The notes under the pieces: generated by a model
What the model saw: only the letters and a program-made list of their open reading frames with translations
What the model was told of the DNA's origin: nothing
Database searches by the model: none
Shown here: one piece after another, positions 1 through 9,119 of the stretch
Layout of the letters: every line of letters begins with the position of its first letter
How positions within the stretch are numbered: the stretch's first letter is position 1
Assembly: GCA_030694465.1 (NCBI GenBank)
Contig: JAUXYJ010000034.1
Span: forward strand, 1-64,000
Direction of reading: 5' to 3'
Source of the DNA: Deltaproteobacteria bacterium
GTDB lineage: Bacteria; Myxococcota_A; Polyangia; Polyangiales; Ga0077539
Length of the DNA stretch: 64,000 nt
Position numbers and translations under genes: made by a program

Positions 1-62
1 CGCGCGCCAACTACTTCAAGGCCGGTTCTGCGGGCTTGGTTCCGTGAAGTAGTTGGCGCGCG
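1..62. repeat. 18-bp perfect inverted repeat (long hairpin)
   Basis: Bases 1-18 are the exact reverse complement of bases 45-62, with a 26-base spacer. The transcript would fold into a very stable GC-rich stem on either strand. There is no T tract on the right side, so a classical intrinsic terminator is not obvious. The repeat begins at the first base of the window, so the stem could be longer. It may serve a gene lying to the left, or be part of a repeated palindromic element. Confidence 0.8.
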
Positions 63-314
63 GCCCCTGCTACAGAAGCCAGCCAAGAACAGGCTACCCT
101 GCTCAGAACGTCTACTTACGGGTCCTGCGCGACGCTGCATCGCGCATGTGCTCGAAGCACAAAGGCTACCCAACGAACGATTCTCTCTCTCAAGGTCCTG
201 AGCACACGCACGTGCTCGACGATCTCCGGTGTCTTGGGTGTCTCTCACCCGACACAGAAGGTCTAACCTTGCGCGCCCCTCCGTGTCACGCGCTGAATTC
301 TCCACCGTGACAGA
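63..314. other. Non-coding stretch with three further hairpins
   Basis: No convincing gene is visible. The stretch holds a 6-bp stem with 3-nt loop (147-161), a 6-bp stem with 6-nt loop (200-217) and a bulged 10-bp stem with 5-nt loop (229-255, GTGTC and GGGTG pairing with CACCC and GACAC). Together with the repeat at 1-62 this is dense structure for 300 bases downstream of the minus-strand desaturase gene. It could be a small structured RNA or simply a termination zone. Confidence 0.4.
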
Positions 315-1259
315 CTATGTCGCAGCGGTGAGGCCTTCGGCGCCCAGGTCTTTGCTCTCACCGCGCACGGGCACCCAATCGACCACGTCGATGGACTTGC
401 TGACGATCACGGGTTTGCCATCGTAGGTCACGCGCTTGCCGGGCCAAAAGAACGCTTTGACCAAGTAAATCAGCAGAGATTTTTGCTCAAGCTCTGGATG
501 AATCGTGGGGTGCAGGAGCTCATCGTGTTTCTCGCGCAAGAGCGACCAGTGAAGGCCCGGCTGCTCGTGATGCATGCCGTGAAACCCGTTGTTAAACGTG
601 AACCAGTTAAAGATCTCACCGACGAAATTGCGTGAGTGATTGACTGGGTGCTCTTGGTCGCAGCCGTCGTGCTGGAGGTAGTTCACAGCGGTGATTCCCC
701 ACACGGCCCACAGGTGCGGGATCACGATGTAGAGCAAGGTCTTGCGCCAATCGAGGGCGAAGAGCACCAGCTTTTCGCCCCAGCAAATGCTCGTCTCGAT
801 CAAGAACTGTCGGTACCACGCGCGGTGCGTGTTCTTCATGGTCTTGACAAAGCGCATGTTGCCGCCGGTCACATCAAACGCGACGCGCGGGACAAACAAG
901 ATCATGTTGAGCAGGTTGTTGCCCGAGTCGACCTTGGTGGTGCGCATCACGTCTTTGGGCGCCTGCGTAAACTTGTGATGCGAGAGGTTGTGCCCAGGCA
1001 CGTACTCGCTCACCGGAAACCCGTACGAGCAGGTCAACATCACCTGAAAGACCTTGTTCATCCAGCGGCTGGTGAAGACCGGCGAGTGCAAGGTGTTGTG
1101 CGTAATCACTGCACAAAACCAGCTAAACGCCATGGTCAACATCAACAACGGTAGGGCCAAGTACCAACGCGTCGGACCCCAGTTCCATTGGTAAATCACG
1201 AGCGCGTAGTAGGTCAGTACAAACGCAATCGAGCGTAGATCAGCGCGGTATCTCATCAT
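315..1259 (-). CDS. Membrane fatty acid desaturase family protein
   Basis: This is a membrane di-iron desaturase/hydroxylase of the fatty acid desaturase superfamily, about 314 residues from the ATG chosen at 1259. The three histidine boxes are present: HNTLH at 54-58, HNLSHH at 90-95 and HGMHH at 227-231, with an extra HD at 197-198. Hydrophobic spans flank the boxes (roughly residues 13-27, 33-52 and 175-195), as expected for an integral inner-membrane enzyme. The family uses O2 and an electron donor to desaturate or hydroxylate acyl chains; the substrate (phospholipid acyl, sphingolipid or carotenoid-like) cannot be read from sequence. The ORF is open to 1295 but the upstream part is Arg-rich and unlike the family, so the double ATG at 1254-1259 is preferred. 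It lies 124 bases downstream of the ClpB-like gene in the same direction and may be co-transcribed. Confidence 0.85.
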   Translation of the reverse strand: MMRYRADLRSIAFVLTYYALVIYQWNWGPTRWYLALPLLMLTMAFSWFCAVITHNTLHSPVFTSRWMNKVFQVMLTCSYGFPVSEYVPGHNLSHHKFTQAPKDVMRTTKVDSGNNLLNMILFVPRVAFDVTGGNMRFVKTMKNTHRAWYRQFLIETSICWGEKLVLFALDWRKTLLYIVIPHLWAVWGITAVNYLQHDGCDQEHPVNHSRNFVGEIFNWFTFNNGFHGMHHEQPGLHWSLLREKHDELLHPTIHPELEQKSLLIYLVKAFFWPGKRVTYDGKPVIVSKSIDVVDWVPVRGESKDLGAEGLTAAT

Positions 1260-1382
1260 CGCAACGGGCCGGACACTACCGTGAATGCAACGCACGTCCA
1301 GCCTTCACCAAGGGCGCGAAGAGCCCTGCACACTGCGTCGTGCACGGTGCGAACCCAGCGTCGCAGGGCCCACAGCGCACAC

Positions 1383-4300
1383 TCAGCGCGTCGCGCGCAA
1401 CCACGTCGCGACCACGGCCTCGCGTGCAAGCGCTGCGAGCCCGGTCGCCACGTGCTCAAGACGACCATTTCGTGTGCGCAAAACCAGGGTCGCCGCAGGC
1501 CAGCTCGCTGCGCGTTGCGGCTCGATGCGCAACACTTCGCGCTCACGCGCAAACCGTTCGGTCACGCCGATGGCGGCCTCGGGCATCGCCCCTGCTTCGA
1601 CGGTGATACGCAAGAGCGCGGTGATTTCGCTCGCAGCCGTCTGCTGAATGAGCGCGTAGCCCTCGTAGGGCGCCAACATCGCGCGCAACGCAGGGCCCTC
1701 GAGCTCCACCGCGACACGACGCAACGCGGGGAGCGCGCCATTGCGCTCATCGGACACGCGAGTCCAGCCCGCAGCGCTCTCTCTCCAGGTGGCCGTAGAT
1801 GCGCTCAATGTGGGCAAAATATCAGCGATTTCTCGCCACTCAAGACCCTCGACTCCCGAGGGCAAGAGCTGCTCGATCACCACCACCACGCGCTCGTCAC
1901 CGTGCTGCGCAAACGCGTGCATCTGGTGCTCAAGCAGCGTGAGCTCGTCCCACATCGCCTCGACCTGCGGCCTCGCGCGCTCGAGGGTCTGCCTCTCGCG
2001 CTGTTGCACGGGCACTTCAACGTATGTGCTGTGGGCCGTGCGCGAAGAGCGAGCGAGGTCTCTTCGCGTGGTATTTCCGCGGATTTCGGTCTCTTCAAAG
2101 TGATCGGTCGCGAGGGTGTCCATCGTGAGCTCTTGCAGCGTGTCGTGCAGAGCCATCCTGCGTTCGTGCAAGGCAAACGCGGTCCGAGACTCACCGGTAG
2201 ATCGACCCACGGCGCTCAGCGTCGCGAGGCCTCGGTCTCGAAGCTGCGCCGCGTGCAGGGCAGCCTGCGAATCTGTGAGGGCCTCAAGCCGCTCACACAA
2301 CGTGAAAAATCTCTCACGCAGCGCGCTCTCGTCCTGTGCGAGCGGAGCCACCGGCAAGCGCACAGCCTCGCGCATCGCGCGCATCGCGAGCACCATCCTG
2401 TCGTCTCCGCGCAGGGCATACACGAGCGCGGCGTCGTCGCCACGGCGGCCGACGAGGTGATAAGCCAACGGGACCGCGAGGCTCCGCTCGAGCGAACGGC
2501 GCAGGGGCCTCGCGCCAAATCGCGGGTCAAAAGCCTGCGCAACGAGCTGATCCAAGAGCTCTGGCTCGACATCGACAAACACGTTGGACGAGCGCACTCC
2601 GCTGCGTGAGAGCAGCTCGCCGAGCGCGTTGCGCAGCACCGCGCGCAGGGCATGTGGATCGAGAGAGCGAAAGGGCACCACGCGGTCGACACGGTTAAAA
2701 AACTCGGGCCGAAAGAACTGCTCAACGGCGCGGACATAGTGCTTGCGCGCCTCGTCGGGGTCCCCGCGCAGAAACCCCGTGCGGGCCGCAGCTTCGCGCA
2801 CGCCGAGGTTCGAGGTCATCACGATCACACACCCGCGCGCGTCGGCGACGCGGCCCGCGGCATCCGTGATTTTTCCCTCGCCCAACATGCGCAAGAGACC
2901 ATCGAAGACCACGGGGTGTGCCTTCTCGATTTCGTCAAAGAGCACGACCCGAAAGGGCTGCGCACGGAGCGCTCCGGTGAGCTCTCCGTCGGGCTGCGAG
3001 GCGTCCCCGACCAACCGCGCGAGCGCATAGGGCGAAGAGAGCTCGCTCATGTCAAAGCGCAGCAATCGCTCAGACGAACCATACAAATACCGGGCGAGGG
3101 CTTTGGCTGTCTCGGTCTTTCCGACGCCCGTCGGGCCTACAAACAAGAGCGTCGCGACGGGCTTGTCTGGGTCACTCAGCGCCGACTGTACGCTGAGCAC
3201 CGCATCGGTGACGGCGGCGAGGGCCTCGGGCTGCCCCGCGACGAAGCGCTGCAGCTCACGCACGATGCGCTCACGTGCACGCGGCGGCTCTAATCCCAGG
3301 ACAAATCGCGGCAAGCCCGTGCGCCGACCCACCACCTCAAGCACCTCGCGCGTGCCCACTTTGGACACGTCCTCGCGCAAGAGCTCTTCGTCATCGAGGA
3401 CGGTCTGCAACAAGCGCAGCGCGGCCCCCGGGAGCACTTCGTGCGCGAAGTACCTGCGCGTGCTCGCGAGCAGGGCCTCGAGGCCCTCAGGAGTCAGCAC
3501 GCGGGGCGCGACCGAGGCCATCGCCTCTGCGCCCAAGCGCGCGCGTGCAGACGCAAGCACCACCGGCACCGTCGCTCGCTCGTCCATGGCGTCCACGTTG
3601 ACTACGCGAAAACACCGGGCAAACGAGGGCGCCTCTTGCCGCACACGCGCGAGCCCCTCGGGGGTGCACTCCGCGATCAGCGCAAACGCGCCGCGAGACA
3701 ACGGCTCTGCCAAAAACTGAGCGACCGAGACCTCGCGCTGGTTTGTGCGGCCCGCGAAGACCAGCGACGCCAGGTCGTCGACGTAGAGCACATCGCCGAC
3801 GGTCTCGAGCTCTTTCACGAGCTCACGCGCGCGAGCCTCCCACTGCCCCACAAAGCTCATGCCAGACACAAAGCGCTGCCCATCGACGCGCCAGAGGTGC
3901 GGCACATCGTGGGCGCCCTTTTCGAGCTCGTACAAGCGCAGCGCGAGCTCGTGAACAATCGCGGTTTTACCTGCGCCAGACGGCCCTACGAGCACGACCG
4001 CGCTCCGGTTGCTCGCCGTCATCGCGGTGTGCAAGGGGTCGAGCAGCCCATCGCGCCCAAACGCTCGCGAGAGGCTCTGGTCTGCTGCCAAACGAGACAG
4101 ATCCGTGGCCACCGCGCGCAGCGTGACCGCACGCAATCGGGCCTTACGCCGCGCCTCGGCCGTATCGATCCGCTCGGTCCATCGGGCGATGGACTGCACG
4201 GACGACAGGGCGCTCGGGGGGTCGACCGAGACCTCAAGGATCTCGAGACGCTCGCCTTCGGTGGGCGAAAACACAGACAAATCATCGAGGGATCGCTCGG

Positions 4301-4712
4301 CACAATAGCGCCCTAGCCGCAGCGAGAGCGCGGCGCGGAGGTCGTCTGTGTGCGCGAGCGCAAAGCGCGCGTCCGGGACTCTCGTGGGCGTGACCAAGAC
4401 AAAGCCGTCGTGAGGCCAGCGCTCAATGAGCACCGAGACGGCCCCGCGCAGGTGCGTGCGCTTTCGGGTGCGCTCGTCGAGGTGCGTGGTGTCCACCTGG
4501 ACGGTCTGAAGTGCGTGGTGTGGCGCGATCGAGAGCTCTGCGATTTGTGCAGCAGATGACTCTTCGCAGTGGTGAATCACCTGCAGCGTGAGCTCATCGC
4601 GCAGAGTCGCGAGGCTTGGTCCCGCGCGCAGCGAGTCGGGCACCTGCGGCACAAACGCTTGGTACAGCCGCCGTCCACGCAGCGACACGATCAATGGGAG
4701 ATGGATTTGCAC
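1383..4712 (-). CDS. ClpA/ClpB-like double AAA+ ATPase with unusual C-terminal extension
   Basis: The protein has 1109 residues. It begins with a roughly 200-residue domain that does not resemble the Clp N-domain. AAA+ module D1 follows with Walker A GPSGAGKT at 243-250 and Walker B VLYVDD at 308-313, where the usual catalytic Glu is Asp. Module D2 has Walker A GPTGVGKT at 526-533, Walker B LFDEIEKAH at 591-599, sensor 1 TSN at 633-635, arginine finger region FFNRVDR at 671-677 and sensor 2 GARPLRR at 733-739. There is no ClpB coiled-coil middle domain and no evident ClpP-docking loop. Residues about 790-1109 form an extra region: first helical, then a part (about 935-1045) whose pattern is reminiscent of the PCRF domain of peptide chain release factors, without a GGQ motif. 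The likely role is ATP-driven protein remodelling; the target is unknown. It starts 39 bases after folA. A divergent paralogue lies at 18733-21483. Confidence 0.8.
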   Translation of the reverse strand: MQIHLPLIVSLRGRRLYQAFVPQVPDSLRAGPSLATLRDELTLQVIHHCEESSAAQIAELSIAPHHALQTVQVDTTHLDERTRKRTHLRGAVSVLIERWPHDGFVLVTPTRVPDARFALAHTDDLRAALSLRLGRYCAERSLDDLSVFSPTEGERLEILEVSVDPPSALSSVQSIARWTERIDTAEARRKARLRAVTLRAVATDLSRLAADQSLSRAFGRDGLLDPLHTAMTASNRSAVVLVGPSGAGKTAIVHELALRLYELEKGAHDVPHLWRVDGQRFVSGMSFVGQWEARARELVKELETVGDVLYVDDLASLVFAGRTNQREVSVAQFLAEPLSRGAFALIAECTPEGLARVRQEAPSFARCFRVVNVDAMDERATVPVVLASARARLGAEAMASVAPRVLTPEGLEALLASTRRYFAHEVLPGAALRLLQTVLDDEELLREDVSKVGTREVLEVVGRRTGLPRFVLGLEPPRARERIVRELQRFVAGQPEALAAVTDAVLSVQSALSDPDKPVATLLFVGPTGVGKTETAKALARYLYGSSERLLRFDMSELSSPYALARLVGDASQPDGELTGALRAQPFRVVLFDEIEKAHPVVFDGLLRMLGEGKITDAAGRVADARGCVIVMTSNLGVREAAARTGFLRGDPDEARKHYVRAVEQFFRPEFFNRVDRVVPFRSLDPHALRAVLRNALGELLSRSGVRSSNVFVDVEPELLDQLVAQAFDPRFGARPLRRSLERSLAVPLAYHLVGRRGDDAALVYALRGDDRMVLAMRAMREAVRLPVAPLAQDESALRERFFTLCERLEALTDSQAALHAAQLRDRGLATLSAVGRSTGESRTAFALHERRMALHDTLQELTMDTLATDHFEETEIRGNTTRRDLARSSRTAHSTYVEVPVQQRERQTLERARPQVEAMWDELTLLEHQMHAFAQHGDERVVVVIEQLLPSGVEGLEWREIADILPTLSASTATWRESAAGWTRVSDERNGALPALRRVAVELEGPALRAMLAPYEGYALIQQTAASEITALLRITVEAGAMPEAAIGVTERFAREREVLRIEPQRAASWPAATLVLRTRNGRLEHVATGLAALAREAVVATWLRATR

Positions 4713-4751
4713 AGCGAGCCTTGGGAGGGCCGCGAGGATAGCAAGTCGCGG

Positions 4752-5237
4752 CTACGCGATGCGCTCGTACCAGACAAACTTCACGTCGGCGCTCTCGGTG
4801 GGCACGCTGCGCGCAACACGCCATTCGGCACGATCAAACGCAGGAAATTTTACGTCGCCTTCGTAGTCACGGTCGATCTCAGTGAGCACCAATTCGGTCG
4901 CGAGGGGGATCGCCGATGCGTAGAGCACGGAGCCGCCGATGACGTAAGGGCAAGGGTCGGTGCAGCGCGCCATGGCGATCGCTTCTTCGAGGCTCGCGGC
5001 GCTCTCGCAGCCCTCAAGCGCACGCGAGCGATCTCGGGTGACAACGATGTTGCGTCGCTCGGGGAGCGCGCGCCCCATGGACTCGAAGGTCTTGCGGCCC
5101 ATGATGACCGCGTGGTCGACCGTCTGTGTGCGAAAGTGCCGTAGATCTTCAGGGATTCTCCACGGCAGCGCGTTGCCTCGTCCGATGACTCCGTCGCGCG
5201 CGATGGCCGCGATCAGCACAAGAGGTTGCCGGTTCAT
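4752..5237 (-). CDS. folA: Dihydrofolate reductase
   Basis: The 161-residue protein has the length and fold markers of bacterial DHFR: an N-terminal [19 protein letters not shown] stretch (Met20-loop region), then DLRHFRTQT with the substrate-site acid preceding it, [11 protein letters not shown] (NADPH binding) and the VIGGSVLYA glycine pair near residue 100. It reduces dihydrofolate to tetrahydrofolate with NADPH, which is needed to recycle the dihydrofolate made by thymidylate synthase. Its ATG overlaps the thyA stop codon (ATGA, 5234-5237), so translation is probably coupled. Gene order thyA-folA is a common bacterial pairing. The next gene downstream, the ClpB-like ATPase, begins 39 bases later. 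Confidence 0.97.
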   Translation of the reverse strand: MNRQPLVLIAAIARDGVIGRGNALPWRIPEDLRHFRTQTVDHAVIMGRKTFESMGRALPERRNIVVTRDRSRALEGCESAASLEEAIAMARCTDPCPYVIGGSVLYASAIPLATELVLTEIDRDYEGDVKFPAFDRAEWRVARSVPTESADVKFVWYERIA

Positions 5238-6076
5238 ACTGCTACGGGAGCCTTGATCGCGGGGTGTGGGTCGTAGTGCTCGAGCGAGAAGTGCTCGAAG
5301 CGAAAATCGAAGAGCTCACGGACCGAGGGGTCGAGCTTCATGGTGGGCAGCGGGCGAGGCTCACGAGAGAGCTGCAGGCGCGCCTGCTCAAGGTGATTGT
5401 TATATAAATGAACATCACCGAAAGAGTGAACAAATTCGCCAACTTGCAGACCGCTCACCTGCGCGATCATCAGGGTCAACAGCGCGTAGCTCGCGATGTT
5501 AAACGGCACGCCCAAGAACGCGTCGCCGCTGCGCTGATAGAGCTGACAGGACAGCGCGCCGTCTTGCACGTAGCACTGAAACAACGTGTGACAGGGCGGC
5601 AGGGCGACCTGGCTGGACTCGTGAGGGTTCCAGCCCGTCACGATCAATCGGCGGCTGTCTGGGCGCTCGCGGATCTCATGGAGCAAGCGCGTGATTTGGT
5701 CCACACCGTCGCTTTGGTAGCGTCCCTCGGGGCCACGTGTCGCGCCATAATTGCGCCATTGGTGGCCATAAACAGGCCCTAAATCGCCAGCTTCGCGGCC
5801 ATACCGCGCGCACTGTTCTTCGGTCGCCCACTCGTCCCAGATGCTCACGCCCTCGGCCTGAAGCGATCGCACGTGGGTTTCGCCACGGAGAAACCACAAC
5901 AGCTCGTGGATGATCGAGCGAAGATGCACTTTCTTCGTGGTCACCAACGGAAACCCCTCTGCGAGGTCAAAGCGCATTTGGTAGCCAAAAACGCCGAGCG
6001 TTCCGGTCCCCGTACGGTCAGTGCGCGGCCGACCGTGGGTGAGAATATGATCGAGGAGCGCGTGGTATGCCTTCAC
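5234..6076 (-). CDS. thyA: Thymidylate synthase (ThyA type)
   Basis: The 280-residue protein is slightly longer than the 264-residue Escherichia coli enzyme. The catalytic cysteine is C162 in [12 protein letters not shown]. The N-terminal [11 protein letters not shown] phosphate-binding Arg loop, the WFLRGET motif and the QVALPPCH and [14 protein letters not shown] stretches are all present. It methylates dUMP to dTMP using 5,10-methylene-tetrahydrofolate and releases dihydrofolate, which folA immediately downstream reduces. Presence of thyA rather than thyX fits the linked folA. It is the first gene of the probable thyA-folA-ClpB-like transcript; the 330-base region upstream is shared with the divergent EF-hand gene. 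Confidence 0.98.
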   Translation of the reverse strand: MKAYHALLDHILTHGRPRTDRTGTGTLGVFGYQMRFDLAEGFPLVTTKKVHLRSIIHELLWFLRGETHVRSLQAEGVSIWDEWATEEQCARYGREAGDLGPVYGHQWRNYGATRGPEGRYQSDGVDQITRLLHEIRERPDSRRLIVTGWNPHESSQVALPPCHTLFQCYVQDGALSCQLYQRSGDAFLGVPFNIASYALLTLMIAQVSGLQVGEFVHSFGDVHLYNNHLEQARLQLSREPRPLPTMKLDPSVRELFDFRFEHFSLEHYDPHPAIKAPVAV

Positions 6077-6151
6077 TGCGATACGTTCAGGGGGAAAGTG
6101 AGGGGTGAGTGAGCTCCGCCGTAGCGGACCCGCGAAATTCAGCGTGAGAGT

Positions 6152-6337
6152 TCACTGACGCGTTGGTGGGCCGGCGGCAAGCGCAGAGGCTTCATTCAGT
6201 ACCTTTCGAGCCTGATTTCGCAAAGAAACCGGCAACTCAGCCGGCGTCACATTGACGTGGTGTTGGCAACCCTGTTGATATGTCGCGATTTGCTCTCTGC
6301 ATTCGCAGCGATGAACACGGCAACAGCGGGCACTCAC
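6152..6337 (-). CDS. Possible small Cys-containing protein upstream of thyA
   Basis: A 61-codon frame starting at GTG 6337 gives a short protein with a Cys-rich N-terminus (CCRVHRCEC) and a helical, ordinary-looking C-terminal half. I do not recognise it. Its composition is not the Arg/Ser/Pro-rich pattern of shadow frames here, but third codon positions are much less G/C biased than neighbouring genes, so it may be a recent acquisition, a gene remnant or chance. It is co-oriented with thyA, ending 75 bases before the thyA start. No strong ribosome-binding site is seen, and it runs opposite to the promoter predicted at 6252-6280. Confidence 0.28.
   Translation of the reverse strand: MSARCCRVHRCECREQIATYQQGCQHHVNVTPAELPVSLRNQARKVLNEASALAAGPPTRQ
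6252..6280 (+). promoter_or_regulatory. Putative sigma-70 promoter of the EF-hand gene
   Basis: TTGACG at 6252-6257 and TTGATA at 6275-6280 are separated by exactly 17 bases, close to the TTGACA/TATAAT consensus. Transcription would start near 6287 and leave an untranslated leader of about 120 bases before the ATG at 6407. It is a motif match only. Confidence 0.5.
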
Positions 6338-6406
6338 GTTTTCGTCTCAGCTATGAGTCGATGATTTTTCAGCTCTCTTCGCATCCAAAGGTTTAGCCAG
6401 ACACCT

Positions 6407-8629
6407 ATGAGTAAGCTTCAGTTTAAGAACTACGCAGGCTCGCTTCAGCTTGATATCCAAGACTTCGACGGGCTGCTCGCAGCCATCGAGATCCCCAAGA
6501 CGCAGTGGGTCGCGACCGCGGCTCCCAACGCTGCGTTCACGTGCGATCCGGCGTTCTTGAACTTCTTGGACACGGACAACAATGGCCGCGTGCGCGTCGA
6601 AGAGCTCACCGCGGCGGTCCGTTGGACTGCAAAAATGCTCAAAGATCGCAAGGGTGTCAACGCGGGCTCGGACACGCTCCAGCTCGCGTCGCTCTCGGCC
6701 GATGCCACGCTGCTCGATCAAGCCGCGACGCTCGTGCTCGAAGCGCTGAGCAAAGAAGGCTCGACCTCCATCAGTCTGGCGGAGATCCGTGAGAGTGCCG
6801 CGCCGCTCCGTGCCGTACACTTCAACGGCGACGGGATTATCGCGCCCGAGGGCGTCCCCGAGCGCTTGGCCGCAGTGATCAACGCGGTGATCTCGGTCAC
6901 GGGTTCCAAGAAGAACCTCGCCGAGAAAGACGGCATCTCGACCGACGAGATCAAAGCGTTTCGCGAGGCAAGCGCCAAGGCCAAAGAGCATTTGGCAAAA
7001 AAGAAAGACACGTACCAATGGGGCGACGCGTCCGAGCCTCGCGCTGCCGCAGTGCGAGCGGCCAAGCCCCGTGTCGACGAGTACTTTTTGCAGTGTCGTT
7101 TGATGGCTTCGCATACCGACGCGGGCGCGGCGCTTAAGCCCTCGCTCGAGAACGTCGCGGGCAACGCAGAGCACCTGCTCGCCGCGCTCACCGCGACGCC
7201 CATCGCGCCCCCTTCGGCCGACGGCGTACTGCAGTTCAGCAAGCTGTTTCGCGGCAAAGACTACGAGACCCTTGAGAGCCTGCGCAAAGACGCTTTTGAG
7301 CCTGTTTTTGCTGGCAAATCTGCGATGAACGAGGGCGACTGGCTTGAGCTCTCAGCCATCGCAGACAGCATCTTGACGTGGAAATCCGCGGCGGACGCAG
7401 ACAAAGCCATCGCGCTCGGCGACGAGCTCTCACGGATCACCGAGACCGAGCTCGAGGCGATCGAGAAGCGCTGCTCCGACGACGCCGCCCGCAAAGAAAG
7501 GCTCGACGCGATCACGCAGCTCGAGAAGCTCGCGCTCTATCAGCGCTGGTTGATCACCTACGCCAACAACTTCATCGCGATGCCCAACCTCTACGACCCC
7601 GCCAAGATGTGCCTCTTTGAGCGCGGAAAGCTGGTCTTGAGTGGACGACTGTTTACCTTCGCGGCGCTCGTGCCAGACCGCGCGATTCACTCGGCCCTCT
7701 GTGACAAAGGGACGATGTTTACGATGTACGTCAAGGTCGAGGGCGGCGAGGGCGCCAAGCCCGCGTTTGAGGTCGCGATCCCCGTGACCTCGGGGACCTC
7801 GGCGGGCATCGATGTGGGCAAGCGTGGTGTGTTTGTCGACCACGAAGACAAAGAGTACGACGCGACGGTTTTGCATGTGATTCGCCAGCCCGTTTCGCTC
7901 TGGGAAGCGATGATCATGCCGTACCAAAAGATCGGGAAGTTTATCTCGACCAAGATCGAGAGCTTCGCCTCTGAGGGCGACAAGGCGCTCGAGAAGCAGC
8001 TCGACAACAGCTACGCCGCCGCGCAGACCACGGCGACCAGGGCGGCTGCCGCGGCCAACACACCGCCCGCGCCGGCAGCCCCTGCGGCCGCAGCCGCCCC
8101 TGCGCCCCCACCCCAGAGCGGAGGCGCCCTCGCGGGCACCGTGGCCGCGTTGGGTGTCGGGTTTGGGATGATCCTGGCCGCGATCACCACGCTCTTTGCA
8201 GCGCTCGGCAACATGAGCGTGATGCAATTGATCGGCACGGTGCTCGGGCTATTTGCCATTGTCTCGCTGCCGAGCGCGCTGTTTGCGTGGCTCAAGCTCC
8301 GCAAGCGCGACATCGCGATCGTGCTTGAGGGGCAGGGCTGGGCCATCAACGAGCGGATGCTCTTGGGCAAGCACCTTGGGCCGCTGTTTACCCGCAAGCC
8401 CTCGCGGCCCAAGGGCAGCGACATTGAGATCTTGGACTCGGTCGCGGACATGATGGCGCGTCGCCGCGAAGAGGGCCTCGACCAGAGCGAGCCGCAGGGA
8501 ATGCAGGCCAAGCACTGGGCGCTTGTCGTGCTGGCCATTGTGCTCTTTGGGCTCTATCAAGCGCGTGGTGTGATCATGAAGAAGATCACCGGCGCTACAG
8601 CGCAGACGTCTTCGACGTCGGCCCCCTGA
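6407..8629 (+). CDS. EF-hand-containing membrane protein of unknown function
   Basis: The 740-residue protein starts with a region carrying a canonical EF-hand loop, DTDNNGRVRVEE at 55-66 with ligands D55, D57, N59 and E66, and a partial second loop at 138-149 around NGDG, so calcium binding is plausible. A long soluble, mixed alpha/beta part follows. An Ala/Pro-rich linker at about 548-573 leads to two hydrophobic segments (about 577-599 and 604-628), a charged stretch, and a last hydrophobic segment near 702-720. With no signal peptide the large N-terminal part is probably cytoplasmic, anchored by C-terminal membrane segments. I do not recognise the family. It is followed after 40 bases by a rhodanese gene in the same direction. 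Confidence 0.8.
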   Translation: MSKLQFKNYAGSLQLDIQDFDGLLAAIEIPKTQWVATAAPNAAFTCDPAFLNFLDTDNNGRVRVEELTAAVRWTAKMLKDRKGVNAGSDTLQLASLSADATLLDQAATLVLEALSKEGSTSISLAEIRESAAPLRAVHFNGDGIIAPEGVPERLAAVINAVISVTGSKKNLAEKDGISTDEIKAFREASAKAKEHLAKKKDTYQWGDASEPRAAAVRAAKPRVDEYFLQCRLMASHTDAGAALKPSLENVAGNAEHLLAALTATPIAPPSADGVLQFSKLFRGKDYETLESLRKDAFEPVFAGKSAMNEGDWLELSAIADSILTWKSAADADKAIALGDELSRITETELEAIEKRCSDDAARKERLDAITQLEKLALYQRWLITYANNFIAMPNLYDPAKMCLFERGKLVLSGRLFTFAALVPDRAIHSALCDKGTMFTMYVKVEGGEGAKPAFEVAIPVTSGTSAGIDVGKRGVFVDHEDKEYDATVLHVIRQPVSLWEAMIMPYQKIGKFISTKIESFASEGDKALEKQLDNSYAAAQTTATRAAAAANTPPAPAAPAAAAAPAPPPQSGGALAGTVAALGVGFGMILAAITTLFAALGNMSVMQLIGTVLGLFAIVSLPSALFAWLKLRKRDIAIVLEGQGWAINERMLLGKHLGPLFTRKPSRPKGSDIEILDSVADMMARRREEGLDQSEPQGMQAKHWALVVLAIVLFGLYQARGVIMKKITGATAQTSSTSAP

Positions 8630-8669
8630 GCGACTCACGAGCAACCTTTGCCAAAAGCGAGATCCCCTG

Positions 8670-9104
8670 ATGACTGTCCACCGAGTGTCCCCCCGAGAAG
8701 CTGCTGAGCGCATGAGCCAAGAGGCGTTTGCTTACGTCGACGTGCGCACGCCCGGCGAGTTTGAGTCTGGGCATCCTGCGGGCGCGTACAACATCCCTGT
8801 GGCCCTGGCCTCTGCGGGCGGGATGACCCCCAACACTGCGTTTGTCGCGGTGTTTGAAGCGAACTTTGCCAAAGACGCCAAGGTGATCTTGGGCTGCCAG
8901 TCAGGCAACCGCAGTATGCGCGCGGCGGCGGCGCTCGAAGCGGCTGGATTTACAGGGTTTATCGAGCAGCGCGCGGGCTGGGGTGGCGTCAAAGATCCCT
9001 TCGGCAAGGTGCTCGAGAAGGGCTGGCAGGCCGAGGGGCTCGAGGTGGGCTCAGGCCCCGGCGACGCGCGGAGCTACGAAGCGCTCTCACGCAACGTAAA
9101 GTGA
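8670..9104 (+). CDS. Single-domain rhodanese-like protein
   Basis: The 144-residue protein is a complete rhodanese domain. It shows the YVDVRTPGEFESGHPAGAYN signature near residues 22-41 and the active-site loop CQSGNR, whose Cys would carry the persulfide sulfur. A WGG segment and a short C-terminal tail (GWQAEGLEV) follow, as in thiosulfate sulfurtransferase PspE/GlpE-type proteins. There is no signal peptide, so it is expected in the cytoplasm. It probably transfers sulfane sulfur from thiosulfate or a persulfide to an acceptor; the physiological acceptor is unknown. It lies 40 bases after the EF-hand membrane protein and converges with the gene at 9120-10127. Confidence 0.92.
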   Translation: MTVHRVSPREAAERMSQEAFAYVDVRTPGEFESGHPAGAYNIPVALASAGGMTPNTAFVAVFEANFAKDAKVILGCQSGNRSMRAAAALEAAGFTGFIEQRAGWGGVKDPFGKVLEKGWQAEGLEVGSGPGDARSYEALSRNVK

Positions 9105-9119
9105 TTCTACGCTGCGATT

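Noticed and set aside
1281..2609. 442-codon plus-strand frame
   Set aside because: It lies fully inside and opposite the ClpB-like gene, is Arg/His-rich and has no family features, so it is a shadow of strong codon bias.
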